A program made the translations under genes and the position numbers. 64,000 bases of DNA. Source: Pirellulaceae bacterium. GTDB lineage: Bacteria; Planctomycetota; Planctomycetia; Pirellulales; Pirellulaceae. Positions 25,662 to 34,923 of this stretch are shown here, in pieces. The DNA lies in contig BPJU01000008.1 of assembly GCA_026004775.1 (NCBI GenBank), positions 186,001-250,000 on the forward strand, read 5' to 3'. Every line of letters begins with the position of its first letter. The stretch's first letter is position 1. A model generated the notes under the pieces. That model saw nothing but the letters and a program-made list of their open reading frames with translations, made no database searches and was not told the DNA's origin.

Positions 25662-28295
25662 ATGCGAGGTCCTGCTTGGCTTTCTCCCGGCACTCCGCAT
25701 AGCGGAACGTGGCCGACTGCGGTTAGGCGGATTAGCCAACTGGCGGCAGCATGGCTCTCCGCGTTTACGGCCGCCGTTTTTTGTCAAGAAGCTCCGCCGC
25801 TTCGCGAGCGTATCGATCAACTGGTGGAGTCGGCTTATGTGGGCCAGCCGGCTCGTATGGTAACGGACGCGGAGTTCCTGCGACGTGTGAGTCTTGATTT
25901 GACCGGGCGCATTCCGACGGCCGAAGAAGCGCGTGCCTTTCTGGCCGACACTTCACCAGACAAGCGGCAGCAGTTGGTCGATCGGTTACTGGCCAGCCCG
26001 GCGTTCGTACGGCACATGACCGATACGTTCGACGTGATGTGGATGGAACGCCGGCCCGATAAGTACGTTTCGTCAAGCGATTGGCGCAATTACCTGTTTG
26101 AATCGTTTGCCGCAAACAAGCCGTTGAACGTGTTGATTCGCGAGATTTTGAGCAGTGACGGAACGGATCCGGCCTTGCGGCCGGCCGCCAAGTTCTTCCT
26201 GGATCGCGAAGCCGATGCGAATTTGCTGACACGCGACGTAGGGCGCATGTTCTTCGGCGTCGACCTTCAGTGTGCCCAGTGCCACGATCACCCGCTTATC
26301 GAAAGCTACCTCCAGGCCGACTACTACGGCATTTTTGCATTTTTGAACCGCACCGTCCTGTTTGTCGACCCTAAGGACAACAAGAAAGCCTACCTGGGTG
26401 AGAAGGCCGAAGGTGACGCCAAGTACAAATCGGCATTCACTCAGGAAGAGGGCAGCACTTTGCCGCGCCTGCCGTTCGGGGAAGCGATCGACGATCCGAT
26501 CCTGGCCAAAGAAGCGGTTTATATCGTGAAGCCGGAAAAGAACGTGCGTCCGGTGGCACGTTACAGCCGCCGGTTGCGGCTGGCTGAAGAGGCGACCAGC
26601 GGGAACAATTTGGCTTTCAACCGCAACCTGGCTAACCGGCTGTGGGCGATGGTCTTCGGGCGCGGCCTGGTGGAGCCTGTCGATCTCCATCACCGGGACA
26701 ACCCTCCGGTTCACGCTCAATTGTTGGACCTCTTGGCGGAAGATCTGGTAGCTCATCAATTCGATCTGCGCTATTTCCTGCGTGAATTGGTGTTGTCGCG
26801 AACGTATCAGCGGTCCAGTGAACCGCCCCAACAGTGGGTGGAGTACAGCCGCCAGGCCGAAGCGGTTCTGGTGAGCCTTGAACAAGAGACGCAATCGCTT
26901 CAGCAGGCACATGAGTCGATAGTGGCAGAGCTGGAAAAGCTGCGCAAGGAGCGCTCCTCGCTCTTGGAAGCGATCGAACCGCTGCGGCAGAAGTGGCGTG
27001 AAGCCGAACAGGCGTGGGCCGATGCCGATTGGGCTGTCCAGCAAGCCCAACAAGCCGTGCAGTCCGCGCAGCAAGCTCTTGCTTCCCAGCAGCAGACCCA
27101 CGCCACGCTCGCCGAAGCTCTCGCCTCACTCCAGAAGGCTGTGGCACTGTTGCCCGAAGCGGAGTTGAAGGCGGCGGTCGAAAAGCTCCAGGCGTCGCAG
27201 AAGGCAGCCGAGGAACAGCTCCAGAAACTTGAAAAAGAGTTGGCCGAAAAGCAACAGACCCTTCAAACGGCAACCGAAAAGCGTGCCGCGTTGCAGCCGG
27301 CGCGCGAGCAGGCTCTGGCTGAGCTTCAAAAGGCCCAGGGGCCGCTTGGCGAGCTTGAGACGCAACTGCGCGCCGTGCAGCGATCCGAGATCCAAGCGGG
27401 CGATCGGTTATTGACGGCGAAACGCCGCCTGAAAGATGCCCAATGGCTGGCAAGTCAACGAGGCGGTCTGGAAGCTTACGCCGCCGGTCAAGATCGCTGC
27501 CGGCAATTGGAAAACCAGTTGGCTCGTCTCGATCAAGAACGGGCCCGCCTCCAGCAACAACTGACCGCTACGGCAGCCAGCCCGAACGCAACTTCGGCTG
27601 CGGACGCCGCTCCCGAAGAACTTCAAAAACAACTCGAAAAGCTCGATGCTGAAACCAAACAGTATTCTGAGCAACTCGCTGAGGCTCGACAGGCGGCCCA
27701 GCAGCAGCGCCAAGCGCTCGATGAGCTGCTGGCCCAACTCGACGAGCGCTGGGTGAACCAGTTGGCACTGGCTCCTTTGAAACCGCTTTCGCCCGAGCAA
27801 TTGGCTTGGTCGACGTTGCAAGCCACAGGTGTGCTGGCCAATACGCTGCCGGGAGTCGAGGACGAGGTGAAGAAGAAATCGCCGGAACTGGCCGAGCAAC
27901 CCGAAAAATTACGCGTGGCCGTCGAGCGTGCTCTGGAGGCGAAGTTTGCCGGCGTGATTCGTGAATTTGTCTCGTTGTTCGGTTCCGGTGCCGGGCAACC
28001 ACCCCAATTGTTCTTCGCCACCGTGGACCAGGCACTTTACTTGTCCAACAGCGGCAATGTCACGTCCTGGATCAACCCGTCCGGGAACAACCTGGCGGCA
28101 CGGCTCGTGTCGATCGAGAACCCCGAACAAATCGCCGAGGAACTTTACCTGAGCGTGTTGACACGTTTTCCCGACCCGCAGGAGCGGCAGTGGGTTGTGG
28201 CCACGCTGTCGCAGGCCGGCGAGCAGAAAAAGCAGGTGATTCGCGACATGATTTGGGCTTTGTTAAGTTCGGCAGAATTTCGGTTTTGTCCCTGA
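25662..28295 (+). CDS. Exported DUF1549-DUF1553 protein with a long coiled-coil insert
   Basis: An 877-residue exported protein. Signal region (LAAAWLSAFTAAVFCQE), DUF1549 (RRVSLDLTGRIPTAEEA, LLASPAFVRHM) with CxxCH in LQCAQCHDHPLIE, then the first part of DUF1553 (FNRNLANRLWAMVFGRGLVEP, FLRELVLSRTYQRSSEP). At that point, where family members normally go straight on to the next helices, ~300 residues rich in Gln, Ala, Glu and Leu form a long heptad-like coiled coil (roughly 26850-27750), before DUF1553-like sequence resumes (NSGNVTSWI, YLSVLTRFPDPQER). It starts at ATG 25662 behind GGGAG. It heads a set with DUF1501 (133 bp on) and a WD40 gene. The insert could drive oligomerisation or span to a partner. 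Confidence 0.88.
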   Translation: MRGPAWLSPGTPHSGTWPTAVRRISQLAAAWLSAFTAAVFCQEAPPLRERIDQLVESAYVGQPARMVTDAEFLRRVSLDLTGRIPTAEEARAFLADTSPDKRQQLVDRLLASPAFVRHMTDTFDVMWMERRPDKYVSSSDWRNYLFESFAANKPLNVLIREILSSDGTDPALRPAAKFFLDREADANLLTRDVGRMFFGVDLQCAQCHDHPLIESYLQADYYGIFAFLNRTVLFVDPKDNKKAYLGEKAEGDAKYKSAFTQEEGSTLPRLPFGEAIDDPILAKEAVYIVKPEKNVRPVARYSRRLRLAEEATSGNNLAFNRNLANRLWAMVFGRGLVEPVDLHHRDNPPVHAQLLDLLAEDLVAHQFDLRYFLRELVLSRTYQRSSEPPQQWVEYSRQAEAVLVSLEQETQSLQQAHESIVAELEKLRKERSSLLEAIEPLRQKWREAEQAWADADWAVQQAQQAVQSAQQALASQQQTHATLAEALASLQKAVALLPEAELKAAVEKLQASQKAAEEQLQKLEKELAEKQQTLQTATEKRAALQPAREQALAELQKAQGPLGELETQLRAVQRSEIQAGDRLLTAKRRLKDAQWLASQRGGLEAYAAGQDRCRQLENQLARLDQERARLQQQLTATAASPNATSAADAAPEELQKQLEKLDAETKQYSEQLAEARQAAQQQRQALDELLAQLDERWVNQLALAPLKPLSPEQLAWSTLQATGVLANTLPGVEDEVKKKSPELAEQPEKLRVAVERALEAKFAGVIREFVSLFGSGAGQPPQLFFATVDQALYLSNSGNVTSWINPSGNNLAARLVSIENPEQIAEELYLSVLTRFPDPQERQWVVATLSQAGEQKKQVIRDMIWALLSSAEFRFCP

Positions 28296-28344
28296 GTTTT
28301 GTCCCTGATTCGTTAATCACAAGTCCGAAACCGGGAGACTGATA

Positions 28345-28365
28345 GCCTGTTGCAACGAAACAGGC
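28345..28365 (+). other. Intergenic stem-loop
   Basis: GCCTGTT/AACAGGC around a 7-nt loop in the 133-bp gap between the DUF1553 and DUF1501 genes. No T-run follows, so it is more likely an mRNA-processing or stability hairpin than a terminator. Confidence 0.35.
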
Positions 28366-28428
28366 GTTGCCGAAGGTAGACAACAGAGGGCCGTTCGAAG
28401 AGCACCGCAAGGTGACAAGGAGTCCGCC

Positions 28429-29718
28429 ATGAAGTGCACATATGCTTGTGGAAGCCAGGAACATTTGTTGGCACGGCGTACGTTTCTGGGCGGGGTAGTG
28501 GCCGGCGTCGGTGCGGTAGTGGGAGGTTTGGGTGCGCTGGCGACCCCGTCGGCTGCTCGCCAATTGGCTCGCGACGGAAAACGCGTACTGGTCATCAACA
28601 TGCATGGCGGCTTGAGCCAGTTGGAAAGTTGGGATCCGAAACCCGGAGCGCCGACCGGAGGCCCGTTCCGAGCCATCCCGACGTCGGTGCCGGGGATTCA
28701 CATCAGCGAATTGTTGCCGAAGACAGCCCAAGTAATGCACCACTTGGCCCTGGTGCGTGGCGTGAACACCAGCGAAGACGATCACGGCAAAGGGATCTAC
28801 TTGATGTTGCATGGCCGGCGGCAGACTCCGGCGGCCGACTATCCGGAAATTGGAGCCGTGGTGGCGAAAGCCCTGGAACCGCTGGGCGGCGATGCGCTCC
28901 CGGGACACATCAAGATCACCTCGGGTGGCGGCGGCCGCGGCAACGATGCGGCTTATCTGGGACCTCGCTACGCCAGCGTGCGACTCGGGGATGGCAAACC
29001 CCCCAGCCATTCCAGCCGTCCAGACGGTATGAGTGATGACGATGAGGCGCGCCGCCAGCAATTCCGCCGCCTGGTCAATGAACATTTCTTGAGCCGGCGG
29101 CGCACGGCGATGACCGACCTTTATACCTACAGTTATGAACAAGCACTCCAGCTCATGGAACAGCGGCAGATCTTCGACGTGTCGCTGGAGCCCCAAAAAG
29201 ACCAGGAACGCTATGGCGACCATGCCTTCGGGCGACATTGCCTGCTGGCTCGCCGACTGCTGGAACACGGCATCACGTTTGTGCAAGTGTCTCACTCGAA
29301 CTACGACACGCACAACGAGAACTTCCGGTTCCACTACGAACAGATGGGCGAATTCGACGGGCCGTTCGCAACGCTCATTTCCGACCTGGCCGATCGAGGC
29401 ATGCTCGATTCGACCCTGGTAGTGGTACTGAGCGAGTTCGGCCGCACACCGAACATCAACCAATACTACGGGCGTGATCATTGGAGTCGCGCCTGGTCGG
29501 TGTGCCTGGCTGGCGCCAAGATCGCTCGAGGAGCGGTTCTGGGCAAGACCAATGAAAACGGCACCGCCGTCGTCGATCACCAGGTCGATCATGCCCAACT
29601 GTTCCACACCTACCTCCAGGCTGTCGGCATCGACTCGTTCGCCACCATTGACGTGGCGGGCCGCCCCGTGCCGCTTGCCGATCCGGCGGCAGCGCCGATC
29701 AAGGAGTTGTTGGCTTAA
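28429..29718 (+). CDS. Tat-exported DUF1501 protein
   Basis: A 429-residue DUF1501 protein, partner of the preceding DUF1549/1553 gene. A twin-arginine leader (LARRTFLGGVVAGVGAVVGG) is followed by VLVINMHGGLSQLESWDPKPG, SEDDHGKGIYLMLHGR, FVQVSHSNYDTHNENFRFHY and VVVLSEFGRTPNINQYYGRDHW, the family's likely metal-binding Asp/His positions. ATG 28429 has AGGAG seven bases upstream. Likely periplasmic; the reaction is unknown, although the fold is related to alkaline phosphatase/sulfatase enzymes. Confidence 0.92.
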   Translation: MKCTYACGSQEHLLARRTFLGGVVAGVGAVVGGLGALATPSAARQLARDGKRVLVINMHGGLSQLESWDPKPGAPTGGPFRAIPTSVPGIHISELLPKTAQVMHHLALVRGVNTSEDDHGKGIYLMLHGRRQTPAADYPEIGAVVAKALEPLGGDALPGHIKITSGGGGRGNDAAYLGPRYASVRLGDGKPPSHSSRPDGMSDDDEARRQQFRRLVNEHFLSRRRTAMTDLYTYSYEQALQLMEQRQIFDVSLEPQKDQERYGDHAFGRHCLLARRLLEHGITFVQVSHSNYDTHNENFRFHYEQMGEFDGPFATLISDLADRGMLDSTLVVVLSEFGRTPNINQYYGRDHWSRAWSVCLAGAKIARGAVLGKTNENGTAVVDHQVDHAQLFHTYLQAVGIDSFATIDVAGRPVPLADPAAAPIKELLA

Positions 29719-29736
29719 AGCTGTCGGCTTGCACCC

Positions 29737-29771
29737 GATCGAGCCGCGGGCCATCGGCCCAGGGCTCGATC
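29737..29771 (+). other. Two-stage intergenic hairpin
   Basis: GATCGAGCC (29737-29745) pairs with GGCTCGATC (29763-29771); inside, GGGCC (29748-29752) pairs with GGCCC (29756-29760) around a 3-nt loop. It lies just after the DUF1501 stop and 45 bp before the WD40 start. There is no T-run, so partial termination or mRNA processing between the two genes is a better guess than full termination. Confidence 0.55.
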
Positions 29772-29815
29772 CGTGTGCCGGCCGATTCCCAACTCGTAGT
29801 TCGCGGGAGATGAGC

Positions 29816-30817
29816 ATGGTGCGTGTCGCGGCTGACCCGAAAGCGGTACATGTAGCCGAGGAGTTCCAGCACGATCGGCCCTTGATCTCATGCCGCTTCG
29901 ACCCAACGGGAAGGTTTGTATTTGCCTGTAGCGAGGACTTCACGATCCAGCGGTGGGAACTGGCCACCAAGAACAAAGTGGCTCTGGCCGGACACGGTTC
30001 GTGGCCCCGTGATATCGCTTTCACGCCCTCGGGTGACGTGGCGATCTCCTGCGGCTACGACGAAATGCTTATTTGGTGGGAGACCGCGGCGGAAAAACCG
30101 CAGCCTCTTCGCACCCTCAAAGCTCACCAGGGCTGGGTCGACGCCGTAGCGATCAGCCCCGATGGACGGTTAGTGGCGAGCGGTGGACGCGATCGGATCG
30201 TGCGCATCTGGCAAGTCGAAGACGGTGCACCGGTGCGGGAGATGTCCGGTCACGAAAAACATATCTACAGTGCGGCGTTTCACCCGAGCGGCGAGTACCT
30301 GCTGAGCGGGGACTTGGGTGGCAAGGTGCACCAGTGGGAAGTGGCCACAGGCAAACTGGTACGTACTTTCGATGCTACCGCCTTATGGTCCTACAATTCC
30401 GGCCAGCAGGTCGATTACGGCGGAGTGCGTAGTATTGCGTTTCGACAAGATGGCCAGCAAGTAGCCTTCTCGGGACTCCATAATGCCAGTAACCCGCTTG
30501 GTGCCGTCAACGAACCGCTCGTGCTCCGCTTCTCCTGGGAAAAAGCCGAAAAACTCCGGTCGCATGTCGCTCAAGGCGTACGCGGGGTGGCGTGGCGGGC
30601 CTGTTTTCATCCGGAGGGCTTTCTCCTGGCCGCCAACGGCGGCAGCGGTGGAGGTTGGCTGCTGTTCTGGAAAGAGGACGACGACCAGGCTTTCCACAAG
30701 TTCCAACTCCCCAATACCGCTCGAGGCATGGATCTTCACCCGGACGGCATCCAAGTCGCAACGGCTCATTACGACCGCAAACTGCGTATCAGTCGCCTGG
30801 CGCCTAAGGCCACATGA
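29816..30817 (+). CDS. Cytoplasmic WD40-repeat protein
   Basis: A 333-residue beta-propeller with no signal peptide. About six or seven WD40 repeats are visible through units such as FDPTGRFVFACSEDFTIQRWE, GWVDAVAISPDGRLVASGG, SAAFHPSGEYLLSGDLGG and GMDLHPDGIQVATAHYDRKL. ATG 29816 has GGGAG six bases upstream; ATG 29810 is an alternative. It follows the DUF1501 gene by ~100 bp on the same strand. WD40 propellers scaffold protein contacts; lack of an export signal means it is not in the same compartment as its exported neighbours. Confidence 0.88.
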   Translation: MVRVAADPKAVHVAEEFQHDRPLISCRFDPTGRFVFACSEDFTIQRWELATKNKVALAGHGSWPRDIAFTPSGDVAISCGYDEMLIWWETAAEKPQPLRTLKAHQGWVDAVAISPDGRLVASGGRDRIVRIWQVEDGAPVREMSGHEKHIYSAAFHPSGEYLLSGDLGGKVHQWEVATGKLVRTFDATALWSYNSGQQVDYGGVRSIAFRQDGQQVAFSGLHNASNPLGAVNEPLVLRFSWEKAEKLRSHVAQGVRGVAWRACFHPEGFLLAANGGSGGGWLLFWKEDDDQAFHKFQLPNTARGMDLHPDGIQVATAHYDRKLRISRLAPKAT

Positions 30818-30901
30818 CATGCTTTCAGGAAATTGGTTTCCCGACTAGCCGCCCTGCGAGCCGGTATTTCTTCGGAATGTCTCGCCGTGCGCCAGCAGCG
30901 G

Positions 30902-32404
30902 CTATGGCGAACTTTCCGATGTCCGGGGGCGGGCAATACCGGCGACGATTCTTCGCACCACATGCCACATCGCCGGTCCCAGGATCATCGCCAGCGTCAA
31001 TATCATGAGCACCAGACTCTCCGGGCGCTCCCATGCGGCCTGGAATCGCCCATCGGATTTGATCAGCCCCTGTCGAAGATTCAGCTCCAGAATCGGTTGC
31101 AAAATCATTCCCAATATGAACGGCGCTACCGGGACCTGGTGCCGATCAAACCAAAGCCCCAGCAGGCCGAAACCGAACATCACCATCACATGGAACCATT
31201 TTTGTTCAATGGCATACGCCCCGACTACGCAAAACACTACTACGGCGCTCATCACCAAACTGTGTGGTAGTCGGATAAATAGTCGGAATCCCAGAATTCC
31301 TATCATTCCGGCTGGTATAAGAAAAAGTTGTGTTAGAAATGCTATAGCAAGCAACAAGTGTAGCTGATGGATATTCTCATGGAAAAGATTCGGGCCGGGA
31401 CGGATGTTATACATCAACATCGCCCCGACCACAATCGCGGTTACGGCGTCACCTGGGATACCGAAGACCAGTGCGGGAATCCAAGCGCCGGCCACGGCGG
31501 CATTATTGGCGCTGGTCGGCGCCACGACTCCTTCCCAGCATCCCTGGCCGAATTGTTGGGCGCGGCGCGACAAGCGCTTCGCCAGGCCGTAGCTGACCCA
31601 TGCCGCCACGTCAGCTCCGGCTCCCGGCAGAGCCCCGATCAGGGTTCCCAGCAGTGAGGATTGCAGGATCAGCCGGGGATGGGCAAGCACGGTGCGCAAA
31701 GCACGGCTCGATGCCGAGCGGATTTCCAAGCGGGCGTCGGGGCGGCGGGCGAGCCGGTGGCTTGCCGAGCGGAACACCTCGGCCAGGCCGAATAAGCCGA
31801 TCATCGCAGGAATAAACCCCAGCCCTCCAAAAAGCTCGGTGCGTCCCCACGTATAGCGCTCGACGGCCGCCACTTCATCCCAGCCCACGGTGCTGGCCAG
31901 TACACCCAACGCGGCAGCCGCCATTCCCTTCCAAGCCTGGCCGGGGGTAAGTACCGCGCTGAGGCTCAAACCGAATACGCCCAACCAGAAGTATTCAAAG
32001 CTGCTGAAGCGCAGGGCCCATCGAGCCAATTGCGGCGCCAGCAGCGCCAGCAGCCCCACACCCACCAGACCTCCAATAGCCGAACAGAACAGGTTCGTCA
32101 GAAGCACCGGCGCACCATGTCCTTGCCGCTGCAATTCATAAGCATCCAACGTAGCCGCAGCCGAGGCCGGCGTTCCAGGAATCCGAAGCAACGTGGCAGG
32201 TATGTCGCCCGCAAAAATTGCCGTGAAACTTACACCCAATATCACCGCCAGCCCCGCCATCGCGGGAAGGTGAAACGTCACCGGCAACAAAATCGCCACC
32301 GCCATCGTGGCCGTAAGCCCCGGCGTGCTCCCCACGAGAATGCCGAATGCCATTCCCAAAAGCCACGGAACCCAGATTTCGGGGCGAGCCAGCTCGTGCC
32401 ACAT
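30902..32404 (-). CDS. tctA: Tripartite tricarboxylate transporter, large permease (TctA)
   Basis: A 500-residue integral membrane permease of the TTT family that moves tri- or dicarboxylates using a solute-binding protein. Hallmarks are GILVGSTPGLTATMAVAILLP near the N-terminus and the internal copies FAGDIPATLLRIPGTPASAA and ALPGAGADVAAWVSY, plus about a dozen membrane helices. Last gene of the minus-strand run sirtuin-tctC-tctB-tctA. Start ATG 32404 lies ~100 bp after tctB with a poor ribosome site, so tctA may need coupling or its own signal. Confidence 0.93.
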   Translation of the reverse strand: MWHELARPEIWVPWLLGMAFGILVGSTPGLTATMAVAILLPVTFHLPAMAGLAVILGVSFTAIFAGDIPATLLRIPGTPASAAATLDAYELQRQGHGAPVLLTNLFCSAIGGLVGVGLLALLAPQLARWALRFSSFEYFWLGVFGLSLSAVLTPGQAWKGMAAAALGVLASTVGWDEVAAVERYTWGRTELFGGLGFIPAMIGLFGLAEVFRSASHRLARRPDARLEIRSASSRALRTVLAHPRLILQSSLLGTLIGALPGAGADVAAWVSYGLAKRLSRRAQQFGQGCWEGVVAPTSANNAAVAGAWIPALVFGIPGDAVTAIVVGAMLMYNIRPGPNLFHENIHQLHLLLAIAFLTQLFLIPAGMIGILGFRLFIRLPHSLVMSAVVVFCVVGAYAIEQKWFHVMVMFGFGLLGLWFDRHQVPVAPFILGMILQPILELNLRQGLIKSDGRFQAAWERPESLVLMILTLAMILGPAMWHVVRRIVAGIARPRTSESSP

Positions 32405-32507
32405 CGTTCGTCTATTCTTCGGTTCGCATCCTCGTCAAAGTAGCGGCACACCTAAGCTACCTTGCTTCAATACTCTGCCACTGCCCGCTGTCGCCCCACC
32501 CCGCCGG

Positions 32508-33059
32508 CTACCAGCCGATCGACCCTCGTGGCAACGGAACCTGCAACAGTTTCTCAAACAAGACCACCACATACAGTGTCAGCGCCACGGCAGCCACGAC
32601 GGCCGACCACCACCGCCAGCGTTGCGAGGTGGTTTTCAAGAAGCTGACCACAAACACCACCGTTGCCACGCCAAAACCGATAACGGGAGCCACCACGATG
32701 TACCCGGCACTAAGAAGGACGACAATCCATCGTCCCGCGGGCCGGGCCGGCGTTTCCTGCTCCCGAGGAGCACCCACCGATCGCCTCCCCACCAAACCGG
32801 CGATACCAGACCCGATCGCCAGCACCGCCAGGATCGCTGCGGCGGACCAGGGAACAAGCCACGGGCCGGGGTCGCCCGGGCTGAGCACCAGCGCCGATCG
32901 CCCGCCCCCGGCCAGCCACGCCGTCAGCGCTACAGCGCAGCCAACCACCGTCCATTCCAGAGCTTTCCAGGTTGGCTCTGAAACTCCTCCACGGGCGCCA
33001 CGATTCGACCCGGGCGCGGCCGTCTCATCGGTACGGGCAGGATGAGCAGAAAACATCAT
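32508..33059 (-). CDS. tctB: Tripartite tricarboxylate transporter, small permease (TctB)
   Basis: A 183-residue protein with four membrane helices (for example LEWTVVGCAVALTAWLAGG, WLVPWSAAAILAVLAIGSG, RWIVVLLSAGYIVVAPVIGF and VVAAVALTLYVVVLFEKLL), the TctB layout. The ending FEKLLQVPLPRGSIGW is typical of the family. The start ATGATG overlaps the TGA of tctC, with AAAGG ahead, so translation is coupled. Confidence 0.88.
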   Translation of the reverse strand: MMFSAHPARTDETAAPGSNRGARGGVSEPTWKALEWTVVGCAVALTAWLAGGGRSALVLSPGDPGPWLVPWSAAAILAVLAIGSGIAGLVGRRSVGAPREQETPARPAGRWIVVLLSAGYIVVAPVIGFGVATVVFVVSFLKTTSQRWRWWSAVVAAVALTLYVVVLFEKLLQVPLPRGSIGW

Positions 33060-34174
33060 GAGCCTTTTGTTTCTGGCCGGAACCCGGTCTTTTCAATGAC
33101 TTGCTTCCAAATACGGTCCTGTTCGGCAAGAAACCGCACGAACTCTTCACCCTCCCGGATGGCTATCTGGAATCCGTTTGTTCCCATAAATTCCGTGAAT
33201 TCTTGCGACTGACTGATGCGCCGGCAGACCGACATCAGTGTCTGTTTGACTTGCGGGGGAAGCCCACGCGGAGCGGCCAGTCCGCGCCAACCGACCGCCG
33301 TCCAGGCAATGCCCAACTCCCGGCAGGTCGGCACGTCCGGCTCGCACTCGAGTCGTTGGTCAGCCATCACCGCCAATACCCGCACCTGGTCACGCACCGA
33401 AGCAGCTTCCGGAATGCTACAGCAGACCGCGTCCACGTGGCCGCCGACCAGTTCCACCAGAGCCGGTGCAGCTCCCAGAGTGGGAACCCACACGATATCG
33501 TCCACCGATTGGCCGTTGGCCAACAGCAACCCGGCTCGAGCCAGATCCCAAGCCCCGCCCCGCGCCGTACCCGACATTTTGATCTGTCCCGGTTTTTCAC
33601 GCGCTTCCTGGAGCATCTCGTTCAAATCGCGCCACCGGGCGTCGTTGCGCACGATGATGGCGGCCGGATCGGCATTCCACTGCATCAGGCAATCGAAGTC
33701 CTGATACGTCAACGGGGCGATCCCCATGTGGTGCATCGTACACAGTTCGAAGGTGATCAACGTCAGCGTGTAACCGTCGGGCCGAGCCGAAGCACCGGCT
33801 TGGTGTCCGATAGCTCCCGCTCCGCCCGTGCGATTCGCCACCACGCACGGAACACCCAGTTCTCGCTGCACTGCGTCTGCCAAAAACCTGGCCAGGCGAT
33901 CCGTGCCGCCGCCGGCCGCCCAAGGACAGATGATCGTGATCGGGCGGTTCGGATAAGGACGGCTGTGGCACCCGCTCATCATGCATGCCAACAACGCCAG
34001 CAGCCATACCCAGCGATGGTAGCTCCCATGGGTCGCCGTGCTCTTCTGCCGCCCCGTCGCGCGGCGATCGGCGGAATCGGTGCCCGAAATGGAGTACCAA
34101 CTTCCCCGACAAAGGCATATCCAAAGCTCCCCGGTCAGGACGTCGATATCGAGGTCGCCAGGCGTTGCCGCCAT
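33056..34174 (-). CDS. tctC: Tripartite tricarboxylate transporter solute-binding lipoprotein (TctC/Bug family)
   Basis: Captures the carboxylate and hands it to TctA/TctB. A lipoprotein signal WVWLLALLACMMSGC is followed by the Bug-family start YPNRPITIICPWAAGGGTDRLAR, then NRTGGAGAIGHQAG and PDGYTLTLI. The start is a problem: between the signal peptide and the sirtuin stop there is no in-frame ATG, GTG or TTG. The nearest ATG (34174) lies inside the sirtuin gene and adds ~50 residues ahead of the signal. Translation may begin at a rare codon near 34050, or the 34174 start may be real and coupled to the sirtuin. tctC and tctB share an ATGA overlap. Confidence 0.85.
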   Translation of the reverse strand: MAATPGDLDIDVLTGELWICLCRGSWYSISGTDSADRRATGRQKSTATHGSYHRWVWLLALLACMMSGCHSRPYPNRPITIICPWAAGGGTDRLARFLADAVQRELGVPCVVANRTGGAGAIGHQAGASARPDGYTLTLITFELCTMHHMGIAPLTYQDFDCLMQWNADPAAIIVRNDARWRDLNEMLQEAREKPGQIKMSGTARGGAWDLARAGLLLANGQSVDDIVWVPTLGAAPALVELVGGHVDAVCCSIPEAASVRDQVRVLAVMADQRLECEPDVPTCRELGIAWTAVGWRGLAAPRGLPPQVKQTLMSVCRRISQSQEFTEFMGTNGFQIAIREGEEFVRFLAEQDRIWKQVIEKTGFRPETKGS

Positions 34175-34923
34175 CGCTCGATCGAATCCAGTATTGGGCC
34201 GCTTTCCCCACGCAACACACATCGGGCCAAGGAATCCTGCGGCGTGGGATCGCGATTGATGATTACCAGGCGGCCGCCGTTACCAGCCACCATCCGCGGC
34301 AGACTGGCAGCCGGTTCCACCACCAACGACGAACCGACCACCAGCATCAGGTCGGCCTGCCGGGCATGGCAGAGCGCCGTTTCCATCACCTGCGGTTCCA
34401 ACTGCTGGCCGAACGAGATCACCGCGTGTTTTAAAAGCCCCCCACACTCAGGACAATCCGGCACGCGATCTTCATCGAGAAACCGGAGCACGTAGGGCTC
34501 GGCATCAAACCGGGCACCGCACCGCAGACAACCGACCAATCGCCCGGTGCCATGGAGCTCGATGACGTTTTTCGAGCCCGCATCTTGATGGAGGCCATCG
34601 ACATTCTGCGTCAGCACGCACCGTAACAGACCGGCCCGCTCCCAATCCGCCAGTACTTGATGGCCACGATTCGGCCGGCAGTCACGACACTCCCGATACA
34701 GTTCTGCTTTCTGCCGCCAATATTCATATCGTGCTTCGACCGAATCCAGAAACTCGTCAAAGTAAATCACGCGATACCGCGACCAGATTCCATCGGCCGA
34801 GCGGAAATCCGGAATACCGCTTTCGGTACTGATTCCGGCACCCGTGAAGGCCACCGCATGGCGAGCGGCCAGCAACCACTGGGCGACTTGGCGACATTTT
34901 TCTTCTAAAACTTCGCTTGTCAT
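34135..34923 (-). CDS. NAD-dependent protein deacylase (sirtuin, SIR2 family)
   Basis: A 262-residue class-typical sirtuin that removes acyl groups from lysine at the cost of NAD. The motifs are complete: VAFTGAGISTESGIPDFRS (NAD binding), LTQNVDGLHQDAG (catalytic core), the His in VIELHGTG, the zinc pairs CLRC and CPEC, and VVGSSLVVEPA. First gene of the minus-strand run leading into tctCBA, and its 3' end overlaps the tctC reading frame. ATG 34923 is chosen because it begins just ahead of the fold; ATG 34950 would add nine residues. Subclass (deacetylase versus desuccinylase) is not resolved. Confidence 0.92.
   Translation of the reverse strand: MTSEVLEEKCRQVAQWLLAARHAVAFTGAGISTESGIPDFRSADGIWSRYRVIYFDEFLDSVEARYEYWRQKAELYRECRDCRPNRGHQVLADWERAGLLRCVLTQNVDGLHQDAGSKNVIELHGTGRLVGCLRCGARFDAEPYVLRFLDEDRVPDCPECGGLLKHAVISFGQQLEPQVMETALCHARQADLMLVVGSSLVVEPAASLPRMVAGNGGRLVIINRDPTPQDSLARCVLRGESGPILDSIERWRQRLATSISTS

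Noticed and set aside
28072-30024. 650-codon minus-strand reading frame
   Set aside because: It runs antisense across the DUF1553, DUF1501 and WD40 genes, with His/Arg-rich, unlikely composition.
33101-34495. 464-codon plus-strand reading frame across tctC and the sirtuin
   Set aside because: Antisense to two clear genes with intact family motifs.
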